64,000 nt of DNA from Cladorhizidae sp. MBARI D1340-BT2 (lineage: Eukaryota > Porifera > Demospongiae > Poecilosclerida > Cladorhizidae). Of this stretch, positions 33,989 through 46,800 are shown in pieces. Location of the stretch: NCBI GenBank assembly GCA_028752905.1, contig JAQNBH010000005.1, positions 7,543,829 through 7,607,828 of the forward strand, given 5' to 3'. The translations under genes were made by a program, and so were the position numbers. The notes beneath the pieces were generated by a model. It was not told the DNA's origin, did no database searches, and was given only the letters and a program-made list of their open reading frames with translations. Position 1 is the stretch's first letter. Each line of letters opens with the position of its first letter.

Positions 33989-36200
33989 CTCGTAACGCTT
34001 TAATTTGGTGGGGCACTAGGGCACCGTAGACCAATTCTGTTTATGTACATAGTGGAACCTTCCTCATCCTTATCCAAACCCCTCCCCCACAGACACACTC
34101 TATTAGGCAACTTTTGGAGAGGGGGGGTAACTGGATTCCCTCAAATAGTTCCCATTCGTTCAAGTCATAAAGCGAGTTTTTAAAATATAGGAGTTAAGAA
34201 CTCTAGTTTTGCGAGGATGCTGACTACAAGTACTTGACCTCTGTACCAAGTTTGACCTCTGTACCAAGTTCGACCTCTGTACCAAGTTTGAATATTTTGG
34301 AGCATCTCGTTCTTGGATAATTGAGAACGAGCAAAAACTTCAGCAAATTTACCCGATTATTGAAGTTAAGAAACTATCTTAAACTTATGTCATGCAAAAC
34401 TGTTTTTCTGGGTTGTTTTTTGGTGTGAGAAGCTTTGCTTGTTGTTGGTATGTATGGGTTGTGGTTATAGGTTGGGTTTCAATGGTCTATACAAGTCAAT
34501 GAACACATGCAACACAATTATAAATGCTATATTAGCTTGTCAGTAATGGGCATTTAAAAAAAACAGCCTCTGGATTTCAAACAAGTGTGGTTCTTTTAAT
34601 TAATTTTATTCTAGCACATGATGTAAAAATTAGCTTCTTGGAAGCGGGTTCTGGCAGGCAACAGATATTATTGATTTATGCAAATTCCCTTGCCAGGCAT
34701 TCACATTCCTCTTTAGGAAGCTAATAGAAATTACATAAGATTTGTTTCCTCTTGTGCTTCCTCTTCAGAGAAAATGGCATTTCTTAACTCCAAGGATGGA
34801 TTCCTCTTGGACGAGACATCACCATTCCTTATTTCTTAGTAAGTTGCATATGCAGACCTGACCCATTGGTTTCTGCGAGAGAATGTAATAACTTGAACGG
34901 TTCCTGTCTAGCTCTATGGATGGCTCCAATTGGAAATCATATCAAGTTACATTATTGAGCTGCTGCTGAAGCACTCTCAATGCTTGTCACTCACACCCAG
35001 GTTTGCCCAATACTGCTATGCTTAATTAAAAATACGGAATCCACTTGTGTTAGATTTACACACAAAAGTTGCTAGTATAACTTTGGAGATTTCCACACTG
35101 TAAGCGAGCTGGAAAAAATGGTCGTTGGTGGAAAACTATTTGATTGGTGTATAAGCAACTGATGCTCATCATGTTTGCACTCTTCTCTTGACTAGAAGGA
35201 ATTTCTAACTTTGACTGGTGTGTGATACAGAATCGAAGGCATCTGATCAGAGTGTGTTACCAATTCCTCCATCCTGCACTTAAATGGTGGTATCAAGATT
35301 TTTCAGTCCTGCTTTACAGTTTCAGGTTTTTGTGCTTCTAAAAACTTCCTTCACTATATATTCCCAACAAATTTACTGGCCAACATCCTCCTTGTACCCA
35401 ACTACAACTCCCTATAACCCCCAAGAACACATGACAAGTCCTGTAGCTACATCCAAATATGCACCATTGAACATCTACACTTCCCATAAATGGACGTAGT
35501 ATACACTGTACTGCATATTGCACCAGTGGACTTAAACATCAGTTGTTGAACTACATTTAAATGGATAGAATTCTTCAAGCTGATACATATGTCTTTCTTA
35601 TACTAGAGGGTGAACTCCATGTTGGAGTAGGTTCCAAGAGAGAGTGAGTTCCCATGTGGGAGTAGGCTCCAGGAGGGAGAGTAGATGAACTCCACATGAG
35701 AGTGGGTTCCAAGAGAAAAAGAGTGGGTGAATCCCCCATTTAGGAATAGGTTCGAACTACTGCAGCCATTGGCTGTACCTTACGAGGAAATGTCCATTGG
35801 ACCATCTACTGATGCTGAAAGTAAATTAGCATTGTGGTTTTCAAGCGATAGTGACATGGTCTGAAGTAGGGCCTTGAGTTTAAATGGACTTTGGGATAGG
35901 GGAATACCACAAAACAACCCCCATATCACCCGAGGTTGAGTGGATGTGGCGGATCCAGGGGTTGGGGGGAGGCATGGGGGCACTCTCCCTTTCATTATTA
36001 TAATTTGGGCAGTATCTCTCATCTGCGGCATATGCCAGCAAATGTATTGAAACGTGGTCACACAGGTCAAGTTCAAACAAATCACCAAACCTCCAAACCA
36101 CCAAGAGTTGACGAACCACCAAATCACATTTATGCAAAGGCACTACAGGTGACTTGTCTTTAGTTACAATGCCAGCCATCAGGCAAGACTCACAGCATAA
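33989..36200. other. Intergenic, no gene recognised
   Basis: Contains a three-copy GACCTCTGTACCAAGTT repeat near 34240 and a degenerate repeat of about 45 bp (GAACTCC...GGAGTAGGTTCCAAGAG) at 35605-35760. No supported exon. Confidence 0.5.
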
Positions 36201-36469
36201 ACATACAATATGTCAGATGTTGTCTTCTTAAGCACAACCTTTTCCCTAATAAAAAGTATAATTTTCCAGTTCATAAGTTTGATAACCACAGTAGATAACT
36301 TCAGATCAATTATGCTTGAAGATATAATGGTCGTGCTTACTCTGCGATGGATGATGGGGGGTACTGTAAATTTTGTGCATACTGTGAGTGATTTGTGCAA
36401 GAATGGTGTCTTAGTTAAGCACAACTTGAAGAAAACAAAAGAAAAGCTAAACGAACATTTTAGTTGAAA

Positions 36470-37935
36470 GAGGTCACCAGGACGAGGACGAGAACCTCAC
36501 CAAAGCTACTGTGGAAAGGGCCTTAACTTTCTGTGCTATACAAGAAAATCAAGAAAATTGGGCTGTAGCTCAGCAGATCAATTCTCTACACATGCTAAAC
36601 TATTAGCTGAGAACAAAATGAAATTGAGATCAAACACAGCTACGGTAATCTTGTGTGGGAAGCAGGGACTTGCTTTTAGAGGTCCCCGTGATGATGGTCC
36701 TGTACTGTATGGTAGCTCCACCAATAAGGGTAACTTTCAAACCATGCTAAAGTTTCGAGTAGATGCTGGTGACAATGTACTGAAAGAGCATCAGCCCCAC
36801 AATAATGCTACTTACATCAGCAAGGGAACACAAAAACAGATGATTGTGATTTGTGGAGCTAAAGATTAAAAAAGCAAACTGCTTTTCAGCCATTGCAGAC
36901 AAGGCAACTGACTGCATATGACGAGCAACTGTCAATCAGTGCTCGGTGCTTGACAAGTCACAAGAGAAGTTTTGGGAGTTTCATGAATGTCTTTCCGTTG
37001 AGGTTGTTGCTAATGACACCATCACTCAATTAACTGATTGGCAATTAGATCTCCTGGCTCTATCACAGTTTCAGTTTCTCTTAACACTGCAAGCAACTCG
37101 GAGTGTACTGGCATACATAAAGGAATTAAGTGCAAAGCTTCAGATTATGACGAGTGTCTCAAGTCAATTGTGAGCAGTATACTAACATTAATTTCTCTGA
37201 GGATGTCCGTTCTTGGTTGCAGATGCCCCTTCCAGGCTGGAACCATCGGGTCTCTTTCCTTTTGATGGGAAAAGGCCTGATAGGGTAACCATGGTTCCAT
37301 GGGAAAATGGCAAGCAACTGGTGTGAGATGCGACGACATGCAGATAATGCATGAGAGTTGGAAACTAATGCCGTGGGAGTCTTCGATGCAATGTGGATTC
37401 ATTTAATGCTCGGGTATTCTGTGAAGCAAAACAAGTGGCACAAGTGAAGAATCAATACCGTAAATTGCATCCCAGGCAGCAATATTGTTCAAACATAGTG
37501 GTTGACAACTACCAAGAAAATTACTGCCGGAAGCATTGTTGGATCACTTGATAATTGAGCTTAACATTTGATTCGACAAATCTTTATAAAAAAAAGTTGT
37601 TGAATGTATGCCATCAGTTGGGATGCTGCAATGTTGAACAGGCAACAAGTAGAAAGTGTTTGAAGTTCTCTCACCTTTGATATGTAGTGATTCAGAGCTT
37701 GACTTGTGGAAACACAAATGGAAAGCTGCCGGTGAAGTTGCTTCTGAACTTGATACCCCAGATAAGACCCTAGCACGACTTTCCCCCCAACATTCACACT
37801 TTTGATAATGAGCACCATGGGGCAAGAATGTCATGATGGATTGGCAATGATGTTTTATCATCGAGATATAGACATTACACTAGAAGAAGTGTTTGAAGAG
37901 TTTGCCTGACACCAAAAGGGAATGCTAATCGAATA
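36470..37935 (+). pseudogene. Decayed hAT transposase (DUF4371 to hAT dimerisation domain, THAP12-like)
   Basis: Frames broken by stops and shifts follow the order of hAT proteins related to THAP12/P52rIPK: STHAKLLAENKMKLRSNTAT and VILCGKQGLAFRGPRDDGP (36580-36700), NKGNFQTMLKFRVDAGDNVL (36725-36785), KFWEFHECLSVEVVAND, FQFLLTLQATRSVLAYIKEL (37072-37131), LLDHLIIELNI (near 37540), SELDLWKHKWKAAGEVASEL (37695-37755), and the C-terminal dimerisation motif GLAMMFYHRDIDITLEEVFE (37838-37897). Nearly full length but dead. It belongs to a different hAT lineage from the intron 3 element of SFXN5. Terminal repeats were not identified. Confidence 0.82.
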
Positions 37936-38094
37936 CATACCACTTTAACATAACAATATGTAACCCAAGTGCCTGAACCGATTTGAACCAACTTGGTGAG
38001 TAGGTTGAGGGTTGATCAGGGAATGTTTTTTAAAGAAAAAATCACTAAACAACTGTAACGAGTTTTTATTCCTCAGAACGTTTATGAAGTTAAA

Positions 38095-38815
38095 AAATAT
38101 TTGCAAAGAAAAATTAATAGATTGGTAAAAGTTGTTGTAAATAAACTACGAGAGGATGGAGGAATTGGATGGTGGGAAGAATATGAAATCTTGAGGAGAA
38201 AGTACAAGATAAACAACGAGGTTGGGTCAGTGCGCAAGTGGAAGGGGAAAGTGAAGGTGAGAAATGAGAAGGACTGGGAGGAGGAAGTAGACGGGAAAAG
38301 TACGCTGAATTATTATAAATCGGCAAAGAATGGTGCAGGGGTGGAGAGGTATGTGAGGTCCATGCATGGTCAGGAAGGTGTGCGGCTAGACTGAGGACTG
38401 CATTAGCTGGGTTGTTAGAGGATAAGAAGAGATGTGGGATAGTTAGGGATGAGAGCTGTATAATGTGTGATAGTGGAGCAGGGGAGGATGTAGAACATTT
38501 CTTGGTGACATGCGGGGAATTTGAGAGGGATCGGCTGGTTCTGATAGATGAGGTACGCAGAATTGCAGGGGCAAGACAGTGGCTGGATGAATTAAGAAGA
38601 GTGAGTAAGGATGGAAAGGTGGCATTGCTTTTGGGGAAAGATGTGGAGGGAGTAAGTGATGCAGTGATGGAGGAGGTGGGTGAGTGTGTTATGTATTGGG
38701 TAGGGAAGTGGTGGCAGAGGAGAAAAGAACTGTTGTATGGTGAGCTGAGGAATGATCTTTGGTCCACTCCTGTCCCCCCCTTCCTGAGCAGCAGGACACT
38801 CGTAACTTAATATTG
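38095..38815 (+). pseudogene. 3' end of a non-LTR retrotransposon (zinc-knuckle C-terminus)
   Basis: Two overlapping frames belong together. The first (38101-38394) is rich in Lys, Arg and Trp. The second (from about 38385) has ARLRTALAGLLEDKKRC and then a CxxC...H...C knuckle, CIMCDSGAGEDVEHFLVTCG, a signature of LINE ORF2 C-termini in invertebrates. One frameshift at about 38350-38390 separates them. No reverse transcriptase domain remains upstream, so the copy is 5'-truncated. Confidence 0.7.
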
Positions 38816-41570
38816 TGGATAATTTTATTAATTAAATACTGTTGACTTCTTTTTAAAATATAGATTGTTATTAGGTTAGTTACTAAATAGTTTCACACTG
38901 TGCTGTATTATATATGTGATGGCCTTAACAGGCTCAGCAATAGCAACATTAAATCATAGATATGAATTTGTTACCAAACAGCTTAATTGGGTTTTCTTGA
39001 AATATTTTAATTGAACTTGCTCAACCTGTTTCTAGGTTTTCGTATACCCTGATGTTTCCTTTCTGCAGGTGCTCTAATCACTAATAAACCTAAATAATTG
39101 TTCACGTCCTAGAAAGAATATCGTGATGTTGTTGTGACAGAATTGTTCTGTGTGCATGAACACACAAAAAAAGGAATGTCAAATTTGAAATTTGTCAATG
39201 ACTGTACTAAGGCAGATTTTATTTCTGCGTGGAGCATGGGTAACTTCAGTTAATGCTGATAATAGTGACTCCCAAAACACTTATACTGAGGCAGGGATAG
39301 ATTATTATATTTCCGCACAGAGCATAGGTATAACTACAGCCAAAATACAGGACCATGTGCAGCACAGGATGGTGTTCTCTAGAGCTAGATGTCACAAGCA
39401 ATTTATTCTGCTGCTTCTAGCTCTGGCTCTATGCGAACAAGGAAAAAAGGCCAGCTCATGCTATTTACAATACCTTTGGTGGGGCTTTCCATATAAGTCC
39501 TTTGAAATTCAAAGGAAGAAACCTTGCGTGTCTTCTAAAGATTGAAGAAGCTTATTGACAGTGAGAGTAATGCGTTTCTTCCTATGCATGACTGACCTTC
39601 ATGCAGAGTCATTGTTCCTTGTTTGATAGCTGCATGCACCATTGCATTATACAACTCCACTATACACTCGAGTCTTTCCTGACACCGAATGGAAGGAATT
39701 ATAATAACAACGTTGCTAATTATTTCATGAGATAAGACGGCATGCATGTACGTCACATCTCCAAACCCTCCCTTCTTCTTTGCTTCCCTCTTGTGTTTAT
39801 TCATGGGAAGGGGGAAGGTGGTAGGTCCGTTTAACCCCCTACTTCCCCACCCCCTCTGCATTAGTCCCATTCAAGGTCCACAGGAAAAGCCGACCATTTT
39901 CATCCCAATTTCAACCTCCCCTTCCACTCAATTATGTAAGGCTCGTGGGACTAACCCCCCACCTCCCCCTCCCCCTTCATCAACCTTGACTTTGCATATA
40001 CCATTAGTTATTTTTATAGATGTCAACCAACCATCTGGCCTCCCAACATGCTTATGAGAGCATCTCAGCCACATTAGCCCTTAAAAACTTTAAGACAAAA
40101 CTTGTAGCTAAATTGCTGCAGCTGCATTCATGTAGAAATGTATGGTTACTAGGATTCTACAATTGCATATGTAGAACTGTCTCCCGTTGCTATTCATTGA
40201 GTTAGTCTTAGTGATGATGACTGTATATAGACTTGTGTGTAAGTATATAGCACATGCTTAAATGCCTCTTAATTCCTATAATTATTGCAAAGCTGGATTT
40301 TTTCTTTATTCCTTTATCTATTTTACTACTACTTCTACTATTACTACAACAACAACAACAACAACTACTACTACTACTACTATTACTGCCATCATCATCA
40401 TCATTATCACCATTTGAAAGTGTATGTTGTCAGTTATAACCTTGGTTTGCTTAGCAACATGGTGATGTAATGATGACTTCAGCTTCATTTGACCATTAAA
40501 GCACTTTTGTTTCAGCATCAAACCAGATCTGTGGATGTGGATTAATTGAACTATCAATAATAGTGATGTCATTAAACTGTGACTTCAAAGTTTGTCTTGG
40601 CCAATGATGCAATGCTATTTCTCATTTACATGCACACAAAAATTGATCATTCCCAAATAATTCTCAAAAGAAATTTCTACATTTTCTATGTGATATGAAG
40701 ACATTGATTGCTCTTGCTGTTTACTGAATGGAAGTTACCTAAACCTAGGAAACACATTTTCAAAATAATTGGAGTAACTGCTGTAGTGAATTTCCAATTC
40801 ACACAATATAAATTACTTCTTTCAGAGTGTAATCAAATGGTAGTTCTTCAAATCAAGCTCATTAAACCAGTTTGATATTTCTAGGGAATCGTCAGACAGC
40901 CTGACATATGGTTGAGACTCATAAGTGTGTATTAAACAACAATGGATTCGGTAAATGTAATCTTTCTGCCAATATTCACAATCTCATATTTCTGATTTCC
41001 AGTTGTCATGGTGCACAAATACCACGAGGAAAAGCAGTGTATTCACCAACCTCACGTTGGAACAAAGCCCATACAAAATGTAGTGATAAAGGAACTATTT
41101 TTTATGCAGGTTTGCCTAGTTGAAGGAGGAAGTGTTTTGAGGAAACCTTCAAAATCATAATTCCTCATTAGCATAGCCAATTCAAACAGGGGTGAACACC
41201 ACATCATGACCTGGCACATCTTTTTGTTTTGTTTGTGGCAAACATGGTATGGTTATTTTTGACCGAGAAAGCAATCTGGATTGCTGAGATCATGCAACAA
41301 TTTGCTGGGAATAAAGATACTTATATTCATAACAGTGATATCAGTCTAGTCAAAACATATAGCTAGCATATTAACGCGTCATCTTTTGGACAAATATTTT
41401 TGATTTACTCGAACTGTAATCACCCTTGTCACTTGGTACATACATGCATGATCATCTTACACTAAAGTTTAGTAAACGGACACTTGACAGGTGTGCAAAG
41501 CTCATAAAAGGTTGGGTAACTGGTTTGGTAACTTCATATTATGAAGGTCAATTTCTTCTAGTATTTATAT
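38816..41570. other. Intergenic, no gene established
   Basis: AT-rich. A minus-strand frame at 39560-39780 looks coding-like (see findings) but could not be assigned. A triplet microsatellite lies at 40331-40412. Confidence 0.45.
40331..40412. repeat. Mixed TAC/CAA/CAT trinucleotide microsatellite
   Basis: Runs of CTA, ACA and CAT triplets, producing homopolymeric peptides in all frames. Confidence 0.9.
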
Positions 41571-41576
41571 TTTATT
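41571..41576 (-). terminator. Polyadenylation signal AATAAA of the phosphatase gene
   Basis: TTTATT on the plus strand reads AATAAA on the minus strand, about 67 bp past the phosphatase stop codon. Confidence 0.6.
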
Positions 41577-41642
41577 AAAAATTGAAGAATAAAAATAAAT
41601 GAGAATCAAAGTAATATTGTATGGCACTGATTAATGAAGATG

Positions 41643-43603
41643 TCATAAGCTGAGCTCAGAAGTATGCTGATAGTTCAGACAGGTCTCGGACCTGCTCTTT
41701 AGACATGCTGCAACTCGACATGAACTGTTCTGCCGGGAATATGGGGCCACTCTCAATGAAGAAGTAGAGGAGGAGGAGGACAAGCTATGATTCTTGTAGT
41801 TGGTATCAGGGGTGGTTGGTAAACTGCTGCTTCCCTGCTGCACTGACCTCTGTTGTTTAAATCTGTATGTTGGATTGTTAGTACCACTGCTTAAGTGAGG
41901 GTGGTGGAGCTGTTGCAGTGGGAGTGTGATGGGCTTGGAAGGAGGGACTCTCTTTTCTCCACCTGTGATGTGTAGGAGTTGCAGATGGTCTGTTCTGTTA
42001 TGTGTCGAGGACTGGGAGATCTGAAAGAGCGGGAGTGTGTTTGGCTTGGAGGGAAGTACTCTTTGCTCTCCTCCTGTGAAATTTAGACAGTGTGCCAAGT
42101 GACTTTGTACCATCTCATCATTCCTCGCTGTGCTGTCTGTTTTGTCAAAATTCAGGGATGATGGAGCACTTGTTGAAGGGAGTGATGATGTACTTGAACA
42201 TAAAGAGTTGTTGCAGTCATCTATTGGTGATGTAGTCCAATGCATGGGCACATTAAATGACTCAAGTGGACTTGTTCTGCCACAAGACAGCGTGGGCGTG
42301 ATACTTAAATTACATGGCAATGGTATCAGGACATCAGAATGAGGAGTACAGGAATCACATGATGACTGATGCTCCATTATCTCAGAATCCCTATTCTCAT
42401 TCAGTCGCCTCTCGAACTCCAACAACTGGCCCATAAAATGTAGGTTCGGAGAGATACAGGGTCTCTTCTGCTTCACAAACTCATAAGCGCTTGAGAGTTC
42501 TAAATTCATCGTCTTCATGATATAGGAGATACTGATGGTCGCACTCCGAGATATCCCAGCATGGCAGTGCACAAAAACGCATCCATTCTTGGCCTTGATC
42601 GAATCTGAGAGAATAATGAATAAATTATTGAATGCCCTTATTAAGATAACTAATATCCCATGGATGATAAGAATCCCACCAGGTAAACCAGATGTAACAT
42701 ACCTATAAAATCTATGGCTGCTTCCATCTTTGACAAGAGGTCGGCTTGATAAGAATCTTGCACTGCTATGTTCTTGTACTCCAGCAGACTCTCGAAATGG
42801 TTGGCACAGTTATGGGATACATTCAAGACTGCTGTCACACCCATTTTTCTTAATTGAATCAGGTTGCTTGAATCCTTGGCTGAACCTAGTACCAAGTGAG
42901 GGAGAATCTCCATGGGTGGCCCAAAATGATTGCCACTGTCATCGCTAGGTGTACGTAATCTCTGCACATGTGCTCTCTTGCTAGAAAGCGGGATGATTGG
43001 AAGATTTGCTGCACTGACTGAGATTCCAAGTGGTGAGTGAATCTTCTCTCCTGCTGTGTAAGAACTGAAACACAAGTGAGGATACGCTGCAGAAAAGGAT
43101 TCAAGTCCACCTAAAAGATGAGAGATGATAGAAAGAAGGTATAAAATACAGTTTTAATAATTAGGTATAATTTTTAACTTACCATCTACAAAGTAGACTC
43201 TGCTGTCAGATTCTTTCCCATGCTTGGTCTTTGCCAGCACATTGGCATGCTTAATCAGATCTGTCCTGATGGAGTCACTTGTGGAGCTTGAGTCAAATAA
43301 AACTAGCCACTCCACCTCACTGTCCCTGCAGGTCAATTTCTCATGGAGGGCTTGGTCGTACTGCAGCAGAGAGCTAAGTTCCACTACTCCTTTCAACAAC
43401 CTCCTTAGAAGAATGCTAGAAAAGTTGATATTCTCAGAGTGCATGATGTGTTTGCTGCGATGCTGAGAACTAGGCCGAATGTCCACAAGAAGAAATTTCC
43501 GCTCGTTACACCTGCTGACTGTGCAAGTGCTAGCACCGCCACCTAAGAGTGAGTATTTCGCCAGGTCGCTGCAAGAGAGAGGGGAAAGCTTGATGTCATC
43601 CAT
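41643..43603 (-). CDS. Dual-specificity MAP-kinase phosphatase (MKP/DUSP family)
   Basis: Removes phosphate from Thr and Tyr of the MAPK activation loop. Coding exons (minus): 43183-43603, 42703-43110 and 41643-42604, joined by GTAAGT/CTTTTAG and GTATGT/TCTCAG in phase; 1,791 nt, 596 residues. Residues about 30-140 form the rhodanese-like MAPK-binding domain, with a basic pair (Arg67-Arg68) in the usual docking position. The catalytic domain spans about 205-345: general acid Asp259, and P-loop VHCHAGISRSAT with Cys290 and Arg296. The Ser-rich 250-residue tail contains a repeated segment (TGGEQRVLPSKPNTLPL and TGGEKRVPPSKPITLPL). A long tail recalls DUSP8/16, but the catalytic core also resembles DUSP1/4, so no orthologue is assigned. 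The gene is head to head with AS3MT, 271 bp between start codons. Confidence 0.95.
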
Positions 43604-43874
43604 TTCAATTTAGTTGGCTTGAATTTTTATTTTCCCTACATTCTACAGCCTTTTATATAGTTTTGGCTAGTAGGCGGGGCTAAGATCCAACACCAATCGT
43701 CTGCGCCCCTGACAACGGCTCGATCTCTTCTGGAATCTAGATCTAAAAATAGAGATGACGCTACCCACCACGTGATGGCTCAACAGACCATAGGATGTTG
43801 ACCCCACAAATCAGGTAAGTTCTGCGCACTCGTGGGGTTACACTTGACGTCACTTACCCTGAACAGCAAAGGTC
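43604..43874. promoter_or_regulatory. Bidirectional promoter between the MKP gene and AS3MT
   Basis: Only 271 bp separate the two divergent start codons. Within it are a perfect palindromic CRE, TGACGTCA (43845-43852, 22 bp before the AS3MT ATG), and an E-box CACGTG (43769-43774). No TATA box is clear. Transcription starts are unknown. Confidence 0.65.
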
Positions 43875-46800
43875 ATGTCTTGTGCAGTGAAAAATGGTGC
43901 TCCTGTGCACGACAGCGTTAAAGAATATTATGGCAAGGTAGTCCAGAAATCTGAAGACTTGATAACGAACTCTTGCACTGTGGACAGAGATGCGTTCACT
44001 AATGAAGCCAAGGAAGCCATGAAACAGCTTCACCCAGAAGTTTTGTCCAAGTAAGAACCTTGCTGGCTACTCGTCTTCCTTCCATCCCTTGCTATCTCAC
44101 ATGGTTATTTATGTTGACGGTATTTGTTGGCACAGGAACTATGGTTGTGGGGCGGTATACCCAGAGGCAGTGTTTGGTTGCAAGGTGTTGGACCTTGGCT
44201 CGGGTGCAGGGCTTGATTGCTTTGTGTTGAGCAAGCTGGTTGGTTCAGGTGGTCATGTTACAGGAGTGGACATGACACAAGAGCAGGTAGGATGATGTGG
44301 CCGCATTTTTCCTTTTTTTGGGGTTATCACTATGGAGAGGTCCATATAAATGAAGCTTTACCCACTCTGCCTCTCTCTCTTATCTGTTGTCTTGTGAACA
44401 CGAAAGGGGTTCTTGCTGACAAAGGATTGTAGGAGCGTGGGTATTTTTTTTTGCACAAAATGAAGCTGGACCTACTTCACCAGAGCATGGTTAATTAAAC
44501 CAGTTCGATTAAACCAGTTCGAGACACTTGAACTTCCAAGATAATGGGACCTCCTGAATGCCATATGTTTGACATAGTTTACCCTTGAAGTGTGTTGGTT
44601 GGCGTCATCTAGCTGGATGCTAATTCTAGGCATAAGTATGGGATCAGCGTTGCTTGAGGATTTCTATATACCAAGCTTGTATTGCAGGTATAAAGTCAGA
44701 CCAGCTCCTACTAATGGTGCTGTTCGGCTCTTGGTGTTCAGCAGCAACAAAAACATATTGCCTTGATGTGTATGGTGCATCTGGTGTTTGGAAGTAACCT
44801 GGTTTCACAATGAATCCCATGACAACACATTTTTGGTGTCAAATACACAATTTACATTTCACTCGAATTTTATCATCACATGATAAAAATAAAGATAATA
44901 ATGACTTGCGTGCGAAGGACACGCAAGGATAATAAAAACAACAACGTGAACATGAATTGACCCGTTAAAAATAGAAGGAAACAAGACAGTTATCATGTTG
45001 ACCATAACCATGTTGACTATAACCCATGTTGACCATAGACCATGTTGACCATAGACCATGTTGACCATAGCCCACCCATGTTGATCAAAACCCATGTTGA
45101 TCAAAACCCATGTTGACCAAAAACCCATGTTGACCAAAACCCATGTTGACCAAAACCCATGTTGACCACAACCCATGTTGATCATTTATAACCCTTGCTA
45201 TCGGCTTTATTAGCAACTACCACTATCCCTTGGGATTATAAAAGTGTTCCATTTAAGGCATGTAAGATCAACGTGGGTTCAGTCTTGTTTCCTTAATAGG
45301 CTAAAAAAAATCTAATCGCATTTTCGTTCTTTTGCTTCAATTTTTGTTTGTTCTGTTGTTGTTTCTGTACATTATCGTTGAGTGGTGGAGACAGAGTTCT
45401 ATGAAGTCATCGAACAGTACACATCAGCACTTCGCATACTGCTATTGTTTACTGTACCCGTGTAGGGTCTGCTGCACCCCCCTTCAAGGACTTGGTAAAG
45501 TGGCACTGGAGAACTCCGCCAACCGAACAGCAAATGTTTAGGTAGAGGATCAGCTACAGGTGCTTTTGTCCAAGAGCGAGAACTCCACAAATCACACTGC
45601 AGAACTGAGCACGGGTTGTTGATTCTGTTTACAAGGCAGCGTGTGCATTAGATTGATTGCATCATTGATGCATTTACTCGCCGGCGTATCCTTACCGATG
45701 CTTAGTATTCCGCAATATAGAAACAGAGTAGTTGTGGATGTGCATTGCAATGTTTGAAGTCTTTTGATACTAAAGCTTTTATGAACGGACCTATTGTAAC
45801 AAGCTATGCTAGAATGAAAACAGAGATGCATAGAAACAAGCTGATCCTTGAAGATGAATTTCAAAGTTTTTTTTACACTTTCTATGATTTTTTTTTAGTC
45901 AGCCAATTCGCTACCTTAGTGAAGGATTAAAGGCATGCTGGGAGTCTTTTTTGAGTTAGTGTCAGCCGAAATACAATTTCGGCAGCTAAGAAGTTGCAAT
46001 GTGAGTTTTAGTTGAGATAGAGCTTTTTGGGGGGGTTGCCATCCTCCATATTTGAAATAGGGACACTTGAATACTTGATCTTGTGGACACATGATGATTA
46101 TGCATCGAATGCAATATCTACAGCTTGACATTGCCTGCAAGCACATTGACTACCACACTAAAGTGTTTGGCTATTCAGAGCCCAATGTTGATTTCCGTCA
46201 TGGCTACATTGAGAAACTGGATGATGTCGGTCTGGAGGACGAAACATTTGACATTGTTGTGTAAGTGTGAATGAATAAACTTGCACCTTGTGGTGCTGGA
46301 GTTTGCTTGCAAACTAATGGCGTCAACTGTAATCCTCAAGTGAGCCAAACACCCATTGTACTTGTTCTCATTGCCTTGTCAGCTGCTCCAGCCATTGCTC
46401 TGTCTGCCATATTTATTTGCAGGTCTAATTGCGTGATCAATTTATCTCCGGACAAGAAAGCTGTTCTTAAGGAAGCTCATCGAGTTCTCAAGGTAGGGCT
46501 TGCCTTTCTGTCTTATGGTCTCATCTGAACTCTGGCTGCCAGTTTACGTCTACTCTTGTGGTTGTAATTTAGACTGGCGGAGAGCTGTACTTCAGTGACA
46601 TATACTCCAACCAAGTGGTTCCTGAAGCCATTACGAGCGACAAGATGCTCTGGGGTATGTTTTGGACCGATCTCGTTATGAATTAAGTTGGAGTAGAGAT
46701 TGAAAGATGTATGGTGAGAGTTGGTATACCGCAAGGGCATGTTGTTAAAGATGGACACATACTGTGTTCAGTCAACAAGAAAATGGCAGCTTCAAACCGA

